A stretch of DNA of 60,619 nt, from the NCBI GenBank assembly GCA_013619105.1, contig JABXKU010000016.1, positions 1-60,619 of the forward strand, in the 5' to 3' direction. The position numbers and the translations under genes were made by a program. Source of the DNA: Desulfuromonadales bacterium (GTDB lineage Bacteria > Desulfobacterota > Desulfuromonadia > Desulfuromonadales > Syntrophotaleaceae). A model generated the notes under the pieces. That model worked only from the letters and a program-made list of their open reading frames with translations. It had not been told where the DNA came from and searched no databases. Below, piece after piece: positions 8,938-19,622 of this stretch (positions are counted from its first letter, which is position 1; the number at the start of each line of letters is the position of its first letter).

Positions 8938-9732
8938 CTACCGCAAGCCTTCCTTCAGCGAGCGAACAAAAGCCCCGACCCGGGCAACCAATTCAGGCGA
9001 TGTACCGTAGGCGGCCACCACCTTAACCAAGGCGCTACCGACCACCACCGCATCGGCAAAGCAACTAACCGCTACCGCGTCAGCGGGCGAAGCGATTCCA
9101 AAACCAACCGCTACCGGTACCGGGCTGAGCTGCCGCAGGTCGCGAACCTGTTGCTCAATAGCGGCGGCATCGATCTGGCTAGCGCCAGTCACGCCAGTCA
9201 TTGAGACGAAATAGACAAATCCCTCTGCATCAGCTACCAGGCGCTGCATGCGTTGCGGCGGAGTGGTAGGAGCCAGCAACTGGATCAGGCAGATGCCGAC
9301 CTGCTGCAGATAGCAGCGCACCTCGCCGGCCTCCTCCGCTGGCAAATCGACCAGCAGCAGACCGTCGACTCCGGCCGCTGCAGCATCGACGGCAAAGCGT
9401 TCGGGACCATAACTGAACAGTGGGTTGTAGTAGCCCATCAACACGATCGGAACATTGGTGTGTTCCCTGACCCTCGCCACCATATCAAGAATCTTTGGCA
9501 GTGTCGTTCCACTCTCCAGAGCCCGCTCAGAAGCGATTTGAATCGTCGGGCCGTCGGCCATAGGGTCTGAAAAGGGGAAACCGAGTTCGATCAGGTCAGC
9601 ACCGTTTTCCACCAGAGTATGAATTAACTTTTCGGTGGTAGTAAGATCCGGGTCCCCAGCGGTAATAAATGGAATCAGTGCCGTTTCACCGCGCTGCTTC
9701 AATTGTTCGAAGGTCGCTTGAATGCGTCCCAT
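8938..9732 (-). CDS. trpA: tryptophan synthase alpha subunit
   Basis: A 264-residue TIM barrel that cleaves indole-3-glycerol phosphate to indole and glyceraldehyde-3-phosphate, passing indole to TrpB. The catalytic residues sit at the same numbers as in the Salmonella enzyme: E49 (LIELGFPFSDP) and D60 (MADGP). The phosphate-binding GFGI motif is near the end. Unusually, it is separated from trpB by the helicase and uracil-DNA glycosylase genes, although the strand is the same and the gaps are short. Confidence 0.97.
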   Translation of the reverse strand: MGRIQATFEQLKQRGETALIPFITAGDPDLTTTEKLIHTLVENGADLIELGFPFSDPMADGPTIQIASERALESGTTLPKILDMVARVREHTNVPIVLMGYYNPLFSYGPERFAVDAAAAGVDGLLLVDLPAEEAGEVRCYLQQVGICLIQLLAPTTPPQRMQRLVADAEGFVYFVSMTGVTGASQIDAAAIEQQVRDLRQLSPVPVAVGFGIASPADAVAVSCFADAVVVGSALVKVVAAYGTSPELVARVGAFVRSLKEGLR

Positions 9733-9787
9733 GTTCCTCCCTCAATTACACAAATTCTAGCAAGTTTATGAAAGCTTGTTGCTCATT

Positions 9788-10468
9788 TCAACCGTTTTCT
9801 TGATCAAGCAACCGCTGTACCAATGCCAATAGATCGAGAAACATGCTCGAAGTCATGCGCCCGGTCTGCACATTGTAGCGACTGGTGTGGTAGCAGGCAA
9901 CAGCAAGCAACCCGTTTGGCAACCGATGCACCACACCGTGGCTAAAAGGGTAGTCCTTTAACCGCTTGATCTCGCCACGATCGCGATAGAGTCGCAAATA
10001 GCTGTCATAAGCACCGCGCCCGAGCAACACCACCACCTTGAGCTGAGCCAAACCCTGCTGCTCGGCGAGCAGATAAGGACGGCAGTTGGCGAACTCAGCG
10101 GCAATTGGTTTATTGTCCGGGGGCAGGCATTTGACCGCGTTACTGATATAAAGATCATGCAACCGCAAGCTGTCATCAGCATGACTGGCCTCTGCCTGGT
10201 TGGCAAATCCGGTCTGATGCAACAACGGAAACATGAAATCGCCGGCTCCGTCTCCAGTGAAAGGACGGCCGGTGCGATTGGCCCCATGCGCGCCGGGGGC
10301 CAACCCAACCAGAAAGACCCGTGCTGCGGGATCACCAAAACCGGCGACCGGTCCGTTCCAATAATCCTTCGCTGTCAAACCACGACGCGGCTTAACGCTG
10401 GCCATATGATCCACCAGTCGTGAGCAATGGCGGCAGTCCCTAAGCTTAGCAAGGGATACTTTAGGCAT
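9788..10468 (-). CDS. uracil-DNA glycosylase, family 5 (UDGb) type
   Basis: Removes uracil, and in studied relatives also hypoxanthine, from DNA to start base-excision repair. Motif A is GLAPGAHGANRTGRPFTGDG (from residue 55), which marks the UDGb/family-5 branch. That branch lacks the acidic or asparagine water-activating residue of other families. Four cysteines fit the family 4Fe-4S cluster: C12 and C15 near the N-terminus, then one in NAVKCLPP and one in FANCRPYL. Motif B reads HTSRYN rather than the usual HPS. ATG at 10468 is chosen (226 residues). The longer frame begins with TTG at 10480 too close to the GGGGA ribosome site. It follows the helicase gene by about 20 bases. Confidence 0.88.
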   Translation of the reverse strand: MPKVSLAKLRDCRHCSRLVDHMASVKPRRGLTAKDYWNGPVAGFGDPAARVFLVGLAPGAHGANRTGRPFTGDGAGDFMFPLLHQTGFANQAEASHADDSLRLHDLYISNAVKCLPPDNKPIAAEFANCRPYLLAEQQGLAQLKVVVLLGRGAYDSYLRLYRDRGEIKRLKDYPFSHGVVHRLPNGLLAVACYHTSRYNVQTGRMTSSMFLDLLALVQRLLDQENG

Positions 10469-10488
10469 AATGGTCTGCAATTCCCCGT

Positions 10489-11775
10489 CTATTTGGTAGA
10501 CGATCCACCGCCAGGCTTGCTTCCCCCCTTGCTGGGAGCAGAGCGTCTGCGCTGCGGCGTGCGCCCCTTATCAGTGGGACGCCGCCGGTCATCGACAGGA
10601 GCCTTTTTGCGCGGTATATAGCGTTTGTAATCGTGGCAGAAGTCCTCATTTTCGGGAAAAACTGCGGGAATACTGAAACCTATGTAGGCTTGAATATCAC
10701 TTAGATAAAAGACCAGGTCTTCATCGGCGAAACTGATGGCCAAACCGCTGGCCCCGGCCCGGGCAGTACGACCGATGCGATGGACGTAATCCTCACCATC
10801 TTGAGGCAAATCATAATTAATCACGTGCGTCACGCCATCGACATGAATACCCCGGGAGGCCACATCGGTGCCAACCAGATAATGCAAACGATTCGCTTTG
10901 AAATCGTCTAGGATCCGCATCCGTTTTTTCTGCGGAATGTCGCCGGAGATGACCTCAGCCTTATAGCCGTTGATTTTGAGGCGCTCGGCGAGGTGCTCGC
11001 CCTCACGCTTGGTATTAACGAACAACAGCATGCGGCAGGGTTCTTCCATCTTTTTCATCAAGCCAAACAGCAGAGCGAACTTCTCCCTCCGGCCCACATG
11101 GTAGAGCACCTGCTCCACTCTTTTGGCCGTCACCTGTTCAGGCGCAACGCTGACCTTTTCTGCCAGGTTCATGAATTCGTAGGCCAACTCCATGACCCTG
11201 TGGGAGAGCGTCGCGGAAAAGAGCATGGTCTGACGCTGTTCAAAGGGCGGCAACTTGCGCATGATATAGCGCAGATCTTTAATGAAGCCCATGTCGAACA
11301 TGCGGTCCGCCTCATCGATAACTAAGGCTTCGATGCGATTAAAGTTAAACACGCCCTGCTTGGCATAGTCGATGAGCCGTCCCGGCGTGGCAATGATAAT
11401 ATCGACCCCATCCTGAAGGGCCTGACGCTGTTTATCGTAATCGACTCCACCGAAAATCGGTTGCAGCTTAAAGGGGCAGAACTCGCCAAGGCCTTTGGCA
11501 TCCTCCCAGATTTGGACTACCAATTCGCGGGTTGGAGCGATAATCAAGGCCCGAGGATTGTTGCTGGTCTCGCTCTCGCTGCGCAACAGTCGGGTAAAGA
11601 GCGCAATTAAAAAAGCAGCGGTCTTACCGGTACCCGTCTGGGCCTGGCCCGCGACATCCTTGCCCGCCAGGGCCAGCGGAATGGACTCTTCCTGAACCGG
11701 GGTCAGTTCGGTGAATCCAACCGCCTCGACGCCCTTAAGCACCGATTGTGGTAAATCCAGTTCGGTAAATTTCAT
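10489..11775 (-). CDS. DEAD-box ATP-dependent RNA helicase, RhlB/RhlE-like
   Basis: 428 residues with a full set of helicase motifs in order: Q motif (F-TELTPVQ), Walker A AQTGTGKT (45-52), PTRELVVQ, TPGRL, VIDEADRMFDMGF, FSATL, and the C-terminal block ending HRIGRTARAG. A basic, low-complexity tail (KGRTPQRRRSAPSKGGSKPGGG) suits RNA binding. Such enzymes unwind short RNA duplexes in mRNA decay or ribosome assembly. E. coli RhlB and RhlE are the nearest types I can name. It sits 12 bases after trpB and 20 before the glycosylase start, so it seems to be a member of the trp transcript. Confidence 0.93.
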   Translation of the reverse strand: MKFTELDLPQSVLKGVEAVGFTELTPVQEESIPLALAGKDVAGQAQTGTGKTAAFLIALFTRLLRSESETSNNPRALIIAPTRELVVQIWEDAKGLGEFCPFKLQPIFGGVDYDKQRQALQDGVDIIIATPGRLIDYAKQGVFNFNRIEALVIDEADRMFDMGFIKDLRYIMRKLPPFEQRQTMLFSATLSHRVMELAYEFMNLAEKVSVAPEQVTAKRVEQVLYHVGRREKFALLFGLMKKMEEPCRMLLFVNTKREGEHLAERLKINGYKAEVISGDIPQKKRMRILDDFKANRLHYLVGTDVASRGIHVDGVTHVINYDLPQDGEDYVHRIGRTARAGASGLAISFADEDLVFYLSDIQAYIGFSIPAVFPENEDFCHDYKRYIPRKKAPVDDRRRPTDKGRTPQRRRSAPSKGGSKPGGGSSTK

Positions 11776-11787
11776 GATGAGGTCCTG

Positions 11788-12984
11788 TCAGTTTAATTCC
11801 ACACCCATGGCCTCAGCCACGGTATGAATATCCTTGTCGCCACGCCCGGATAGGCAAACTACCACCAACTGGTCCCGGCGCAAGGTCGGAGCCAGTTTCA
11901 TCACCTGGGCTATGGCGTGGGCGCTCTCCAGAGCGGGGATGATCCCTTCGAGCTTGGTCAGCACCTGAAAAGCATCCAGGGCTTCAGCATCGGTAATCGC
12001 CTGATATTCGGCGCGACCAATCTCGTGGAGATGCGCATGTTCCGGACCGACCCCGGGATAATCGAGGCCGGCGGAAATAGAATGAGCATGTTGTATTTGG
12101 CCATGCTCGTCCTGCAGTAGGTAGGTCTTGTTCCCATGCAGCACGCCAACGCGACCAGCGCCGATACTGGCAGCATGCTTGCCGCTGTCAACTCCGAGCC
12201 CAGCAGCTTCGACACCGAGCAGTCGGACGCTTTCATCCCCTAAAAAGGGATGAAACAGACCAATAGCATTGGAACCGCCGCCGATACAAGCCACAGCATA
12301 ATCGGGCAGTCGGCCTTCGGCTTGTAGAATTTGGGTACGTGTTTCGCGACCGATCACCGACTGAAAGTCCCTCACCATGGCGGGATAGGGGTGCGGTCCG
12401 GCCACAGTGCCGATAATATAAAAGGTGTCCCTTACTCGAGTAACCCAATGGCGGATGGCCTCATTCATGGCATCTTTGAGAGTCGCCGTACCGCTGGTTA
12501 CTCCCGTCACCTTGGCGCCGAGCAATTTCATGCGAAACACATTAAGGCTCTGGCGACGCATATCTTCGGTGCCCATGAAGACTTCGCATTCCATACCGAA
12601 CAGGGCAGCCACAGTGGCCGTCGCCACCCCGTGCTGTCCGGCGCCAGTCTCTGCAATGACTCTTTTTTTGCCCATGCGCCGCGCAAGCAAAGCCTGTCCC
12701 ACGGTATTATTGACCTTGTGGGCACCGGTATGGTTGAGGTCTTCCCTTTTCAAATAGATCCTGGCGCCGCCGAGGTGATCGCTTAAACGTCGCGCATAGT
12801 AAAGGGGACTGGGCCGACCGACATATTGCTGCAAATGATATTCGAAATCCTGCTGAAACGTCGGATCGTTCTGGGCTTCCCGATAGGCCTCCGCTAGTTC
12901 TTCGAGAGACGGCATCAGAGTTTCAGCCACATAACGGCCGCCGAAGGGGCCGAAATGCCCGTTTGAATCCGGATATGAATACAT
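11788..12984 (-). CDS. trpB: tryptophan synthase beta subunit (TrpB1 type)
   Basis: 398 residues. This PLP enzyme condenses indole with L-serine to tryptophan. The PLP lysine lies in [13 protein letters not shown], and the phosphate-binding GGGSNAIG loop follows near residue 230. The N-terminus ([15 protein letters not shown]) is that of the standard TrpB1 that pairs with TrpA. It comes 3 bases after trpF. A second, diverged TrpB2 lies just upstream in the same run, so the cell encodes both types together. Confidence 0.97.
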   Translation of the reverse strand: MYSYPDSNGHFGPFGGRYVAETLMPSLEELAEAYREAQNDPTFQQDFEYHLQQYVGRPSPLYYARRLSDHLGGARIYLKREDLNHTGAHKVNNTVGQALLARRMGKKRVIAETGAGQHGVATATVAALFGMECEVFMGTEDMRRQSLNVFRMKLLGAKVTGVTSGTATLKDAMNEAIRHWVTRVRDTFYIIGTVAGPHPYPAMVRDFQSVIGRETRTQILQAEGRLPDYAVACIGGGSNAIGLFHPFLGDESVRLLGVEAAGLGVDSGKHAASIGAGRVGVLHGNKTYLLQDEHGQIQHAHSISAGLDYPGVGPEHAHLHEIGRAEYQAITDAEALDAFQVLTKLEGIIPALESAHAIAQVMKLAPTLRRDQLVVVCLSGRGDKDIHTVAEAMGVELN

Positions 12985-12987
12985 GAA

Positions 12988-13641
12988 CTACTCCGTAAAA
13001 TGTTTGGCGTTGCGAATAAATGCCGCCACCAGATCGGGGTCCTTGCAACCAGGAGCACTTTCCACGCCGCTGGAGACGTCAACAGCGTAGGGGCGCACCG
13101 TCTTTACAGCTTCCGCCACATTAGCTGGCGTCAGCCCACCGGCCAAAATAATCGGCCGTTGCTGCGTCGCTTGCACGGCCAACTGCCAATTAAAGCGATG
13201 ACCAGTACCGCCGTAGCTATCGGCTTGCCAGGCGTCGAGCAACATGCCACTGACCCGGTAAGCTGCCAAGTCGGCCAAACTCTGTTCATCACGAACACGC
13301 AAGGCCTTGATCACTCGCCAGGGCGGCAATTGGCACTGTTCAGGTGTTTCATCCCCATGCAACTGCAACACATCGAGGCTACAGAAACGGGCAATATCTG
13401 TAATCTCCTGGGCCGGATGATTGACAAACAAGCCAACAGTGGTCACCAGGGGCGGCAATTCAGAGATAATTCGGCGAGCCTGCTCAGCAGTGACACAACG
13501 GGGGCTTTTGTTATAAAAAACCAGCCCTAGGGCATCAGCCCCACAACGGACAGCGTGCAAACCATCCTCGACCGAGGTGATTCCGCAGATCTTGACCCGG
13601 GGGATTACCCTTTGCAGCGAACTTTCTGCGCGGACCATCAC
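12988..13641 (-). CDS. trpF: phosphoribosylanthranilate isomerase
   Basis: 217 residues. Converts phosphoribosylanthranilate to CdRP by Amadori rearrangement. The catalytic cysteine is in VKICGIT (about residues 16-22), and the general-acid aspartate is in SGMLLDAW. The C-terminal [12 protein letters not shown] phosphate loop is present. The start overlaps the trpB2 stop by 4 bases, and trpB follows after 3 bases. Either of two adjacent ATG codons may be used. Confidence 0.96.
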   Translation of the reverse strand: MMVRAESSLQRVIPRVKICGITSVEDGLHAVRCGADALGLVFYNKSPRCVTAEQARRIISELPPLVTTVGLFVNHPAQEITDIARFCSLDVLQLHGDETPEQCQLPPWRVIKALRVRDEQSLADLAAYRVSGMLLDAWQADSYGGTGHRFNWQLAVQATQQRPIILAGGLTPANVAEAVKTVRPYAVDVSSGVESAPGCKDPDLVAAFIRNAKHFTE

Positions 13642-14990
13642 TTCACCTGAGGCAATTTGGCCAGTGAAGCGGCAATATTCTTTTCCGGATAGGCGTAATC
13701 CTCTAATTGCCCCCCCAGATAAGCTTCATATGAGGACATGTCAAAATGGCCATGACCGGACAGATTAAAAAGGATGGTGCGCTCCTTCCCCTCTTCCCGC
13801 GCCTTGACCGCTTCGTCAATGGCGGCTCGAATGGCGTGGGATGACTCGGGCGCAGGCACGATTCCTTCAGTGCGGGCAAACAACACCGCCCCTTCAAAAC
13901 AAGCCGTTTGCGGCAACGCCGCCGCCTCGATAATGCCTTCGTTATGCAACTGGCTGACTAGAGCGCTAGCACCGTGGTAACGCAATCCTCCAGCATGGAT
14001 GCCAGGCGGTACAAAATCGTGACCTAATGTATACATTTTGGTAATAGGGGTCAGTTTGGCCGTATCACCATAATCAAAAGCATAACTTCCCTTGGTCAAG
14101 GTTGGACAGGAATTTGGCTCGACCGCCAGCAAGCGAATCTGCTTGCCATTTATTTTGTCCCGCACAAAGGGAAAGGCCAGCCCCGCAAGGTTGCTGCCGC
14201 CACCGCAGCAGCCAATGACTACATCGGGATAGTCGTTGACCAATTTCAGCTGTTCGATGGCTTCCAGACCAATGACGGTCTGATGCAAGCAAACGTGGTT
14301 CAGAACGCTGCCAAGAGCATAGTTAGTATCGCTATGGCTGGAAGCATCCTCTACCGCTTCACTAATGGCCATCCCAAGAGAGCCGGTGGTATCCGGATCT
14401 TCGGTCAGCATCTGACGACCAGCCTCTGTACGGTTGCTCGGTGAAGGGATAACCTCAGCACCCCACAGTTCCATCAGGTTCTTGCGATAAGGCTTCTGAC
14501 CGTAACTAACCCGCACCATATAAACAGTTGTTTCCAGACCAAAATAGGAATTGGCTAAGGCCAGCGAACAGCCCCACTGCCCGGCCCCGGTTTCAGTGGC
14601 CAAACGCTTGATTCCCGCCATCTTATTGTAATAAGCCTGCGGGATAGCGCTGTTGGGTTTATGAGAGCCGGCCGGCGACACTCCCTCATATTTATAGTAG
14701 ATGTGTGCCGGTGTTTTCAGCGCCGCTTCAAGACGATGGGCTCGAAACATAGGAGAAGGGCGCCAAAGCTGATAGATTTTCTGCACTTCTTCGGGTATCT
14801 CAATCCAGCGCTCGCGGCTGACCTCCTGCTCGATCAAGGACATGGGGAATATGGAGGTCAAATCTTCGGGGCCGACGGGTGCCAAAGTACCAGGATGCAG
14901 AATAGGCGCCGGAGAGTTACTCAAGTCAGCGGCGACATTGTACCAATGTTTAGGGATCTGATGGTCCTGCAACAAAATTTTGGTCTGCAT
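13638..14990 (-). CDS. TrpB2-type tryptophan synthase beta-like protein
   Basis: 450 residues, longer than TrpB1 and of the TrpB2 group. It opens with the extended N-terminus typical of that group ([26 protein letters not shown]). The PLP lysine is in AGSHKPNSA, and [10 protein letters not shown] binds phosphate. TrpB2 enzymes make tryptophan from indole and serine without needing TrpA. They have been proposed to salvage indole or to accept O-phosphoserine in some archaea. Here it is inside the trp operon next to TrpB1, overlapping trpF by 4 bases. Its actual substrate in this organism is not shown by sequence. Confidence 0.92.
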   Translation of the reverse strand: MQTKILLQDHQIPKHWYNVAADLSNSPAPILHPGTLAPVGPEDLTSIFPMSLIEQEVSRERWIEIPEEVQKIYQLWRPSPMFRAHRLEAALKTPAHIYYKYEGVSPAGSHKPNSAIPQAYYNKMAGIKRLATETGAGQWGCSLALANSYFGLETTVYMVRVSYGQKPYRKNLMELWGAEVIPSPSNRTEAGRQMLTEDPDTTGSLGMAISEAVEDASSHSDTNYALGSVLNHVCLHQTVIGLEAIEQLKLVNDYPDVVIGCCGGGSNLAGLAFPFVRDKINGKQIRLLAVEPNSCPTLTKGSYAFDYGDTAKLTPITKMYTLGHDFVPPGIHAGGLRYHGASALVSQLHNEGIIEAAALPQTACFEGAVLFARTEGIVPAPESSHAIRAAIDEAVKAREEGKERTILFNLSGHGHFDMSSYEAYLGGQLEDYAYPEKNIAASLAKLPQVK

Positions 14991-15044
14991 TTAATTCTCC
15001 TGTAGAACCTTCGAAAATGGGACAGAGAATAACAAAGTATAAAA

Positions 15045-15833
15045 TCAAAATTGATCGTGCAACAGCTCCTGGAGCTTTTGCTCAAATTTCGGTTCTCGCA
15101 TCAGGCTTTCACCAACCAAAAAAGCTCTAGCACCAGCCTGCTGCAAACGGCGAATATCAGCCCGACAGCGCAGGCCACTTTCCGCCACTACCAAACGATC
15201 CGCAGGAATCAGAGGCAACAAGCGCTCAGTCACTGCTAGATCGGTGTTAAAGGTCTTAAGATCCCGATTATTAATGCCAATCAGCTCCACCGGCAATTCC
15301 AATGCCCGCTGCAATTCATCCTCATTGTGCACCTCGAGCAAAACATCCAGGCCCAGATCCTCCGCCACTAAGGCCAGGTCGGTCAGAACATCTTGCGCCA
15401 GGGCAGCTGCGATCAACAACACCGCGTCGGCACCAGCTGCACGGGCTTCATAAACCTGATAAGCATCGACAACGAAGTCCTTACGCAACAGTGGCAAGGA
15501 GACAATTTCGGCAATCGCTTCCAGGTAGGCCAGTGAACCCATAAAAAACCGCTGGTCGGTCAGTATGGACAGGCAGGTAGCGCCGCCGGCCTGATAACGC
15601 CGAGCAATATCGCAAGGGTCGAAATCGGCACGAATGACACCTTTGGAAGGTGAACCTTTTTTTACCTCGGCAATAATCGCCGTACCGACAGCCGCCTGTT
15701 GCCGCAAAGCAGCTCCAAAACCGCGGGGCGCTGACCGCGAGTCAATGCGCTCTTGCAGCACGACCAATGGCACCTTACGGCGCTGGGCCTGAACCTCAAC
15801 GAGCTTGTGCTTGAGAATTTCATCGAGTATCAC
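15045..15833 (-). CDS. trpC: indole-3-glycerol phosphate synthase
   Basis: A 262-residue TIM barrel that decarboxylates and closes the ring of CdRP to give indole-3-glycerol phosphate. Visible motifs are [10 protein letters not shown] (catalytic Lys and Ser), [34 protein letters not shown] and AESGL. It is a stand-alone protein, not fused to TrpF. It overlaps trpD by 4 bases and lies 54 bases before trpB2. Confidence 0.97.
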   Translation of the reverse strand: MILDEILKHKLVEVQAQRRKVPLVVLQERIDSRSAPRGFGAALRQQAAVGTAIIAEVKKGSPSKGVIRADFDPCDIARRYQAGGATCLSILTDQRFFMGSLAYLEAIAEIVSLPLLRKDFVVDAYQVYEARAAGADAVLLIAAALAQDVLTDLALVAEDLGLDVLLEVHNEDELQRALELPVELIGINNRDLKTFNTDLAVTERLLPLIPADRLVVAESGLRCRADIRRLQQAGARAFLVGESLMREPKFEQKLQELLHDQF

Positions 15834-16879
15834 TGGTTGGTCATCCTGATAAGATCGTTGAGCTTGCGCAATGCCTGTCCGCTATCGATAGTTTCAGCGG
15901 CCCGTTCGATGCCGCCCCGGACATCCTCCACCTTGTCTGCCGCCAGCAGAGCAAAGGCGCTATTCAACAGCACCACATCCCTGCGTGGCCCCTGCTCTCC
16001 TTGCAATATCGTCAAAATCAGCTCGGCGTTGTACACCGCGTCGCCACCCTGAAGAGCGCTCAGCTTGCACCGTGTCAGGGCATAATCCTCGGGCTCAACG
16101 GTATAAAGGCGTACCGTTCCCCGATTGATTTCAGCCACCCGGGTCGGGCCAGTCAAGGTCACTTCATCCATACCATCCAGACCGTGAACCACAAACCCCC
16201 GGCGGCAACCGAGCCGACTCAAAACATTGGCCAACGGCTCAACCAGCCCCTCACGATAGACTCCAAGCACTTGGAGGTCGGCAGCAGCCGGATTGGTCAG
16301 CGGCCCGAGAATATTAAAAATGGTCCTGGCCCCGATTTCTCTGCGCGGCCCTATGGCATGGCGCATGGCACCGTGCAAGGCCGGCGCAAATAGAAATCCA
16401 ATCCCTAAGGTATTGATACAAGCCTCAACTTGAGCCACACTTACATCGAGTTTGACCCCAAGACGCTCCAGGACATCGGCGCTGCCACAAGCGGAAGAGA
16501 TGCTGCGATTGCCATGTTTGGCAACCTTAACGCCACAGGCCGCCACCACGAAAGCCACGGTGGTGGAGATATTAAAACTCTTGGTGCCACTACCACCGGT
16601 GCCACAAGTATCGAGAATGGTTTCCCTATCGGCATTGATCTCTTCACGGTCCATGTCAAGCACCTGGCCGACCCTAACCGGAGTAGCATGGGCCCGCATA
16701 ACGCGCGCCGCACCAGCGATCTCATCGATCGTTTCACCCTTCATACGCAGAGCAATGATAAAGGCGCCGATCTGAGCAGGAGTCGCTTCGCCTCCCATGA
16801 TCTGTTCCATGACTTCGATCATCATGGACTCGGACAGGTCACGCTCTTCAACTAGCCTGGCGATTGCATCTTTAATCAT
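15830..16879 (-). CDS. trpD: anthranilate phosphoribosyltransferase
   Basis: 349 residues. Transfers phosphoribose from PRPP to anthranilate. The PRPP/Mg-binding [17 protein letters not shown] (near residue 90) and [18 protein letters not shown] motifs are intact. It is separate from the glutamine amidotransferase TrpG, which is encoded 40 bases upstream. The trpC start overlaps its end by 4 bases. Confidence 0.97.
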   Translation of the reverse strand: MIKDAIARLVEERDLSESMMIEVMEQIMGGEATPAQIGAFIIALRMKGETIDEIAGAARVMRAHATPVRVGQVLDMDREEINADRETILDTCGTGGSGTKSFNISTTVAFVVAACGVKVAKHGNRSISSACGSADVLERLGVKLDVSVAQVEACINTLGIGFLFAPALHGAMRHAIGPRREIGARTIFNILGPLTNPAAADLQVLGVYREGLVEPLANVLSRLGCRRGFVVHGLDGMDEVTLTGPTRVAEINRGTVRLYTVEPEDYALTRCKLSALQGGDAVYNAELILTILQGEQGPRRDVVLLNSAFALLAADKVEDVRGGIERAAETIDSGQALRKLNDLIRMTNQ

Positions 16880-16919
16880 GGCAGCCTCAACAAGGACAAT
16901 ACCTGTACCTGAAAAAAGC

Positions 16920-17486
16920 TCAAGTCATTTCCAGAAAGTTGTGCAGGAGGCGTTTGCCTTCTACGGTCAGAATCGACTCGGGGTGAAATTGTACCCCCCA
17001 AAGGGGCAATTCTCGATGCCGCATACCCATGATCTCATCGGCCTCGGTCCAGGCACTGATTTCAAACTCTGACGGCAAGGTGGCCCGCTCTACGATCAGC
17101 GAATGGTATCGGGTGGCATCAAAAGGGCAGGATAACCCCTTAAACAGCCCTTGATGGTCATGATAAACCGGACTAGTTTTGCCGTGCATCAAATTTTCCG
17201 CGCGCACCACACGCCCACCAAAAGCATGGGCCATGGACTGATGACCCAAACAGACGCCAAGAATTGGCATTTTACCGGCCAACTGTTGAATAGCGCTTAC
17301 CGAAATACCGGCTTCCTCAGGGGAGCACGGCCCAGGAGAAACTACCAAACGCCGCGGATGCAGAGCAGCGATTTCCGCTACCGAGATCTTATCGTTACGA
17401 AAAACTCTCACTTCTTCGCCAAGTTCTTGAAAGTACTGAACCAAGTTATAAGTAAAAGAGTCGTAGTTATCAAGCATCAGCAGCAT
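16920..17486 (-). CDS. trpG: anthranilate synthase glutamine amidotransferase component
   Basis: A 188-residue class I glutaminase that supplies ammonia to TrpE. The triad is visible: Cys in LGVCLGHQ, and His/Glu in FHPESILT. The oxyanion motif [11 protein letters not shown] is present too. ATG at 17486, one base past the trpE stop, is chosen over a TTG at 17495 that lies too close to the AGGGG ribosome site within trpE. Tight coupling keeps the two subunits stoichiometric. It could also serve folate synthesis as PabA, as in some bacteria. Confidence 0.95.
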   Translation of the reverse strand: MLLMLDNYDSFTYNLVQYFQELGEEVRVFRNDKISVAEIAALHPRRLVVSPGPCSPEEAGISVSAIQQLAGKMPILGVCLGHQSMAHAFGGRVVRAENLMHGKTSPVYHDHQGLFKGLSCPFDATRYHSLIVERATLPSEFEISAWTEADEIMGMRHRELPLWGVQFHPESILTVEGKRLLHNFLEMT

Positions 17487-17487
17487 G

Positions 17488-18969
17488 TCAATCAAGCCCC
17501 TTTCGCGCCATTTCGATAGCTTTCATCACGCCACGAGCCTTGCTTAAGGTTTCCTGATATTCAGTGGCCGGATCGGAGTCGGCTACGATGCCAGCCCCCG
17601 CCTGTAGATAAATTCGGTCGTCATGGACGACCAAAGTGCGAATAGCAATGGCCATATCCATATTGCCAGAGAAGGAAAAATAACCGACAGCACCGCCGTA
17701 AATCTCCCTTCGAGCTGGTTCCAATTCATCGATAATTTCCATGGCCCGTATTTTCGGCGCGCCACTCAGGGTGCCCGCCGGAAAGGTGGCCCGCAACACA
17801 TCGTAGGCATCGCAATCGGAACGCAACAGACCATGTACATTGGACACAATATGCATGACATGAGAGTAACGTTCAATGACCATTAACTCGCTTACCTCGA
17901 CCGAACCGGTGCGGCAAACCCGGCCGATATCATTACGCCCTAAATCAACCAGCATGATATGCTCGGCACATTCTTTAGGATCGGCCAGAAGTTCTTCTTC
18001 GAGCTGCAGATCTGTATCGACAGTGGACCCGCGCGGCCTAGTACCGGCTATGGGCCGAACCTCGACCTCGGCTCCAACCTTACGCACCAACACCTCGGGA
18101 GAAGCGCCAATCACCAGGGTCTTGTCAAAACGGAGAAAAAACATATAAGGAGAAGGGTTCAAGGTGCGCAAGGCTCGATAGACATCGAAGGGTGGCGCAC
18201 CAAGACGACCGGAGAGGCGCTGAGATAGAACCACCTGAATAATGTCGCCGGCTCGAACATATTCCTTGCATTGTTCGACGGCGGCCATGAATCCCTCTTC
18301 AGTAAAATCAGAGACGAAATCCTCTGCCGGTCCGTAGTCCGCATCGTCAGAGACATCGGCCAAGGGACTGCGTAATTGTTCAATCAGGCGGTCGATAGCA
18401 ATTTGGGCCTGAGAATATGCCTGTACCGGATCCTCACCCTCAGCCAGCTCGACGTTGCAGACTACTTTGATAGTCTGAGCAACATTATCAAAGATAAGCA
18501 AGGTATCGGTTAGCAGAAAACAGGCATCGTAAGCCCCGATCTGTGGGCTGGAGGACGACGGCAAATGCTCAAAAAACCGCACCATGTCGTAGCCTAAATA
18601 GCCGACTAGACCACCGAAAAAGGGAGGAAGACCCTCGACCTGCACGGGCCGATAAGCCGCCATAAACCGTTTGATTTCAGCAAGCGGATCGTTACTGCAG
18701 CCGCTGTGCACAACACCAGTTCGATCCAAAACTTCGTAGGACTCGCCATTACAGCGGAAGATCTTGCCGGGATTACTGCCGAGAAAAGAATAGCGAGCCC
18801 ACTTTTCACCGCCAGCGATACTTTCCAGCAGAAAAGCATTCTGCCCGTCATCAATTTTTTTAAAGGCGGATACGGGCGTTTCCATATCAGCCAAAATCTC
18901 ACGATAAACCGGTATTAGATTACCCTGTTTGGCAAGACCGCAAAACTTTTCTAAAGAAGGAAAATACAT
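17488..18969 (-). CDS. trpE: anthranilate synthase component I
   Basis: 493 residues. Makes anthranilate from chorismate with ammonia from TrpG. The chorismate-binding domain carries [45 protein letters not shown] and [15 protein letters not shown]. The N-terminal LLES segment ([10 protein letters not shown]) is the usual part of the tryptophan feedback site. It is the first gene of the trp run, 138 bases after rplQ and beyond that operon's terminator. No Trp-rich leader peptide is visible in the short space before it. Confidence 0.97.
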   Translation of the reverse strand: MYFPSLEKFCGLAKQGNLIPVYREILADMETPVSAFKKIDDGQNAFLLESIAGGEKWARYSFLGSNPGKIFRCNGESYEVLDRTGVVHSGCSNDPLAEIKRFMAAYRPVQVEGLPPFFGGLVGYLGYDMVRFFEHLPSSSSPQIGAYDACFLLTDTLLIFDNVAQTIKVVCNVELAEGEDPVQAYSQAQIAIDRLIEQLRSPLADVSDDADYGPAEDFVSDFTEEGFMAAVEQCKEYVRAGDIIQVVLSQRLSGRLGAPPFDVYRALRTLNPSPYMFFLRFDKTLVIGASPEVLVRKVGAEVEVRPIAGTRPRGSTVDTDLQLEEELLADPKECAEHIMLVDLGRNDIGRVCRTGSVEVSELMVIERYSHVMHIVSNVHGLLRSDCDAYDVLRATFPAGTLSGAPKIRAMEIIDELEPARREIYGGAVGYFSFSGNMDMAIAIRTLVVHDDRIYLQAGAGIVADSDPATEYQETLSKARGVMKAIEMARKGLD

Positions 18970-18996
18970 TATGGGCTCCAGTAACTTAAGTAGGCA

Positions 18997-19026
18997 AAGC
19001 TACCATGGACAGCCGCAATTGGTCAA
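18997..19026 (-). promoter_or_regulatory. weak candidate promoter for the trp operon
   Basis: TTGACC (19021-19026) and TAGCTT (18997-19002) on the minus strand are 18 bases apart. They lie between the ribosomal terminator and trpE. The -10 is poor. The candidate is based mainly on location, since a terminator upstream implies that a promoter must exist in this interval of about 80 bases. Confidence 0.3.
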
Positions 19027-19051
19027 GATTCAAGCCAATGGCCCCAACAAA

Positions 19052-19087
19052 AAAAAAGGCAAGGAGATATAACTCCTTGCCTTTTTT
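19052..19087 (-). terminator. intrinsic terminator of the str-S10-spc-alpha block
   Basis: A 13-bp perfect stem (AAAAGGCAAGGAG arm, 19054-19066 with 19073-19085) has a 6-base loop and a long T-run on the minus strand. It is placed 20 bases past the rplQ stop. It separates the ribosomal genes from trpE. Confidence 0.9.
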
Positions 19088-19107
19088 AACAGAATTAAAT
19101 TGTATCT

Positions 19108-19578
19108 TTAATCTTTGTCTTCAGCTTCGATTTCTGCCTCGGCTGGAACTTCTTCAACAGCCTCTACTTCAGGGGCTACTTTAGCAGCAGCAGAAACGAC
19201 CTTTTTAGGCCGGGGAGTGAACTCCTCCTCAACCAATTCGATCTGACAGATCGGCGCGTTATCACCAACACGGTTACCGAGCTTCAAAATCCGGGTGTAG
19301 CCACCAGGACGATCTTTATAGCGAAGCGCGACCATTTCAAACACCTTAGCAACGACCTTGCGATCACGAATGACCTGCAGGGCTTGGCGACGGGCGTGCA
19401 AATCTCCACGCTTACCGAGGGTAATCATCTTCTCGGCAAGTTTCCGCAACTCCTTAGCCCGGGTCGTGGTAGTGGTGATCTTTTCATGTTCGAGAAGTGA
19501 TGTCACCATGTTGCGCATCATTGCGGCCCGATGACTCGAATTGCGGCCGAGCCGCCTGCCGGATTTATTGTGACGCAT
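19108..19578 (-). CDS. rplQ: 50S ribosomal protein L17
   Basis: 156 residues. The first 116 or so match the L17 core ([17 protein letters not shown] start). A tail of about 40 residues follows, rich in Val, Ala and Glu and ending [11 protein letters not shown]. coli L17 is 127 residues, so the acidic tail is an extension. L17 sits at the bottom of the 50S subunit near the tunnel exit. Last gene of the alpha operon, 44 bases after rpoA, with a terminator right behind it. Confidence 0.97.
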   Translation of the reverse strand: MRHNKSGRRLGRNSSHRAAMMRNMVTSLLEHEKITTTTTRAKELRKLAEKMITLGKRGDLHARRQALQVIRDRKVVAKVFEMVALRYKDRPGGYTRILKLGNRVGDNAPICQIELVEEEFTPRPKKVVSAAAKVAPEVEAVEEVPAEAEIEAEDKD

Positions 19579-19622
19579 GGTTCTACGGTCCTTTCTTCGT
19601 TACTCAACGGGGTATCTGAGGA

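Noticed and set aside
8081-9010. 309-codon open frame on the plus strand
   Set aside because: Antisense of accD and the end of trpA; no motif or ribosome site.
18970-19047. trp attenuator with leader peptide
   Set aside because: The interval is too short, with no Trp-codon run and no alternative hairpins before trpE.
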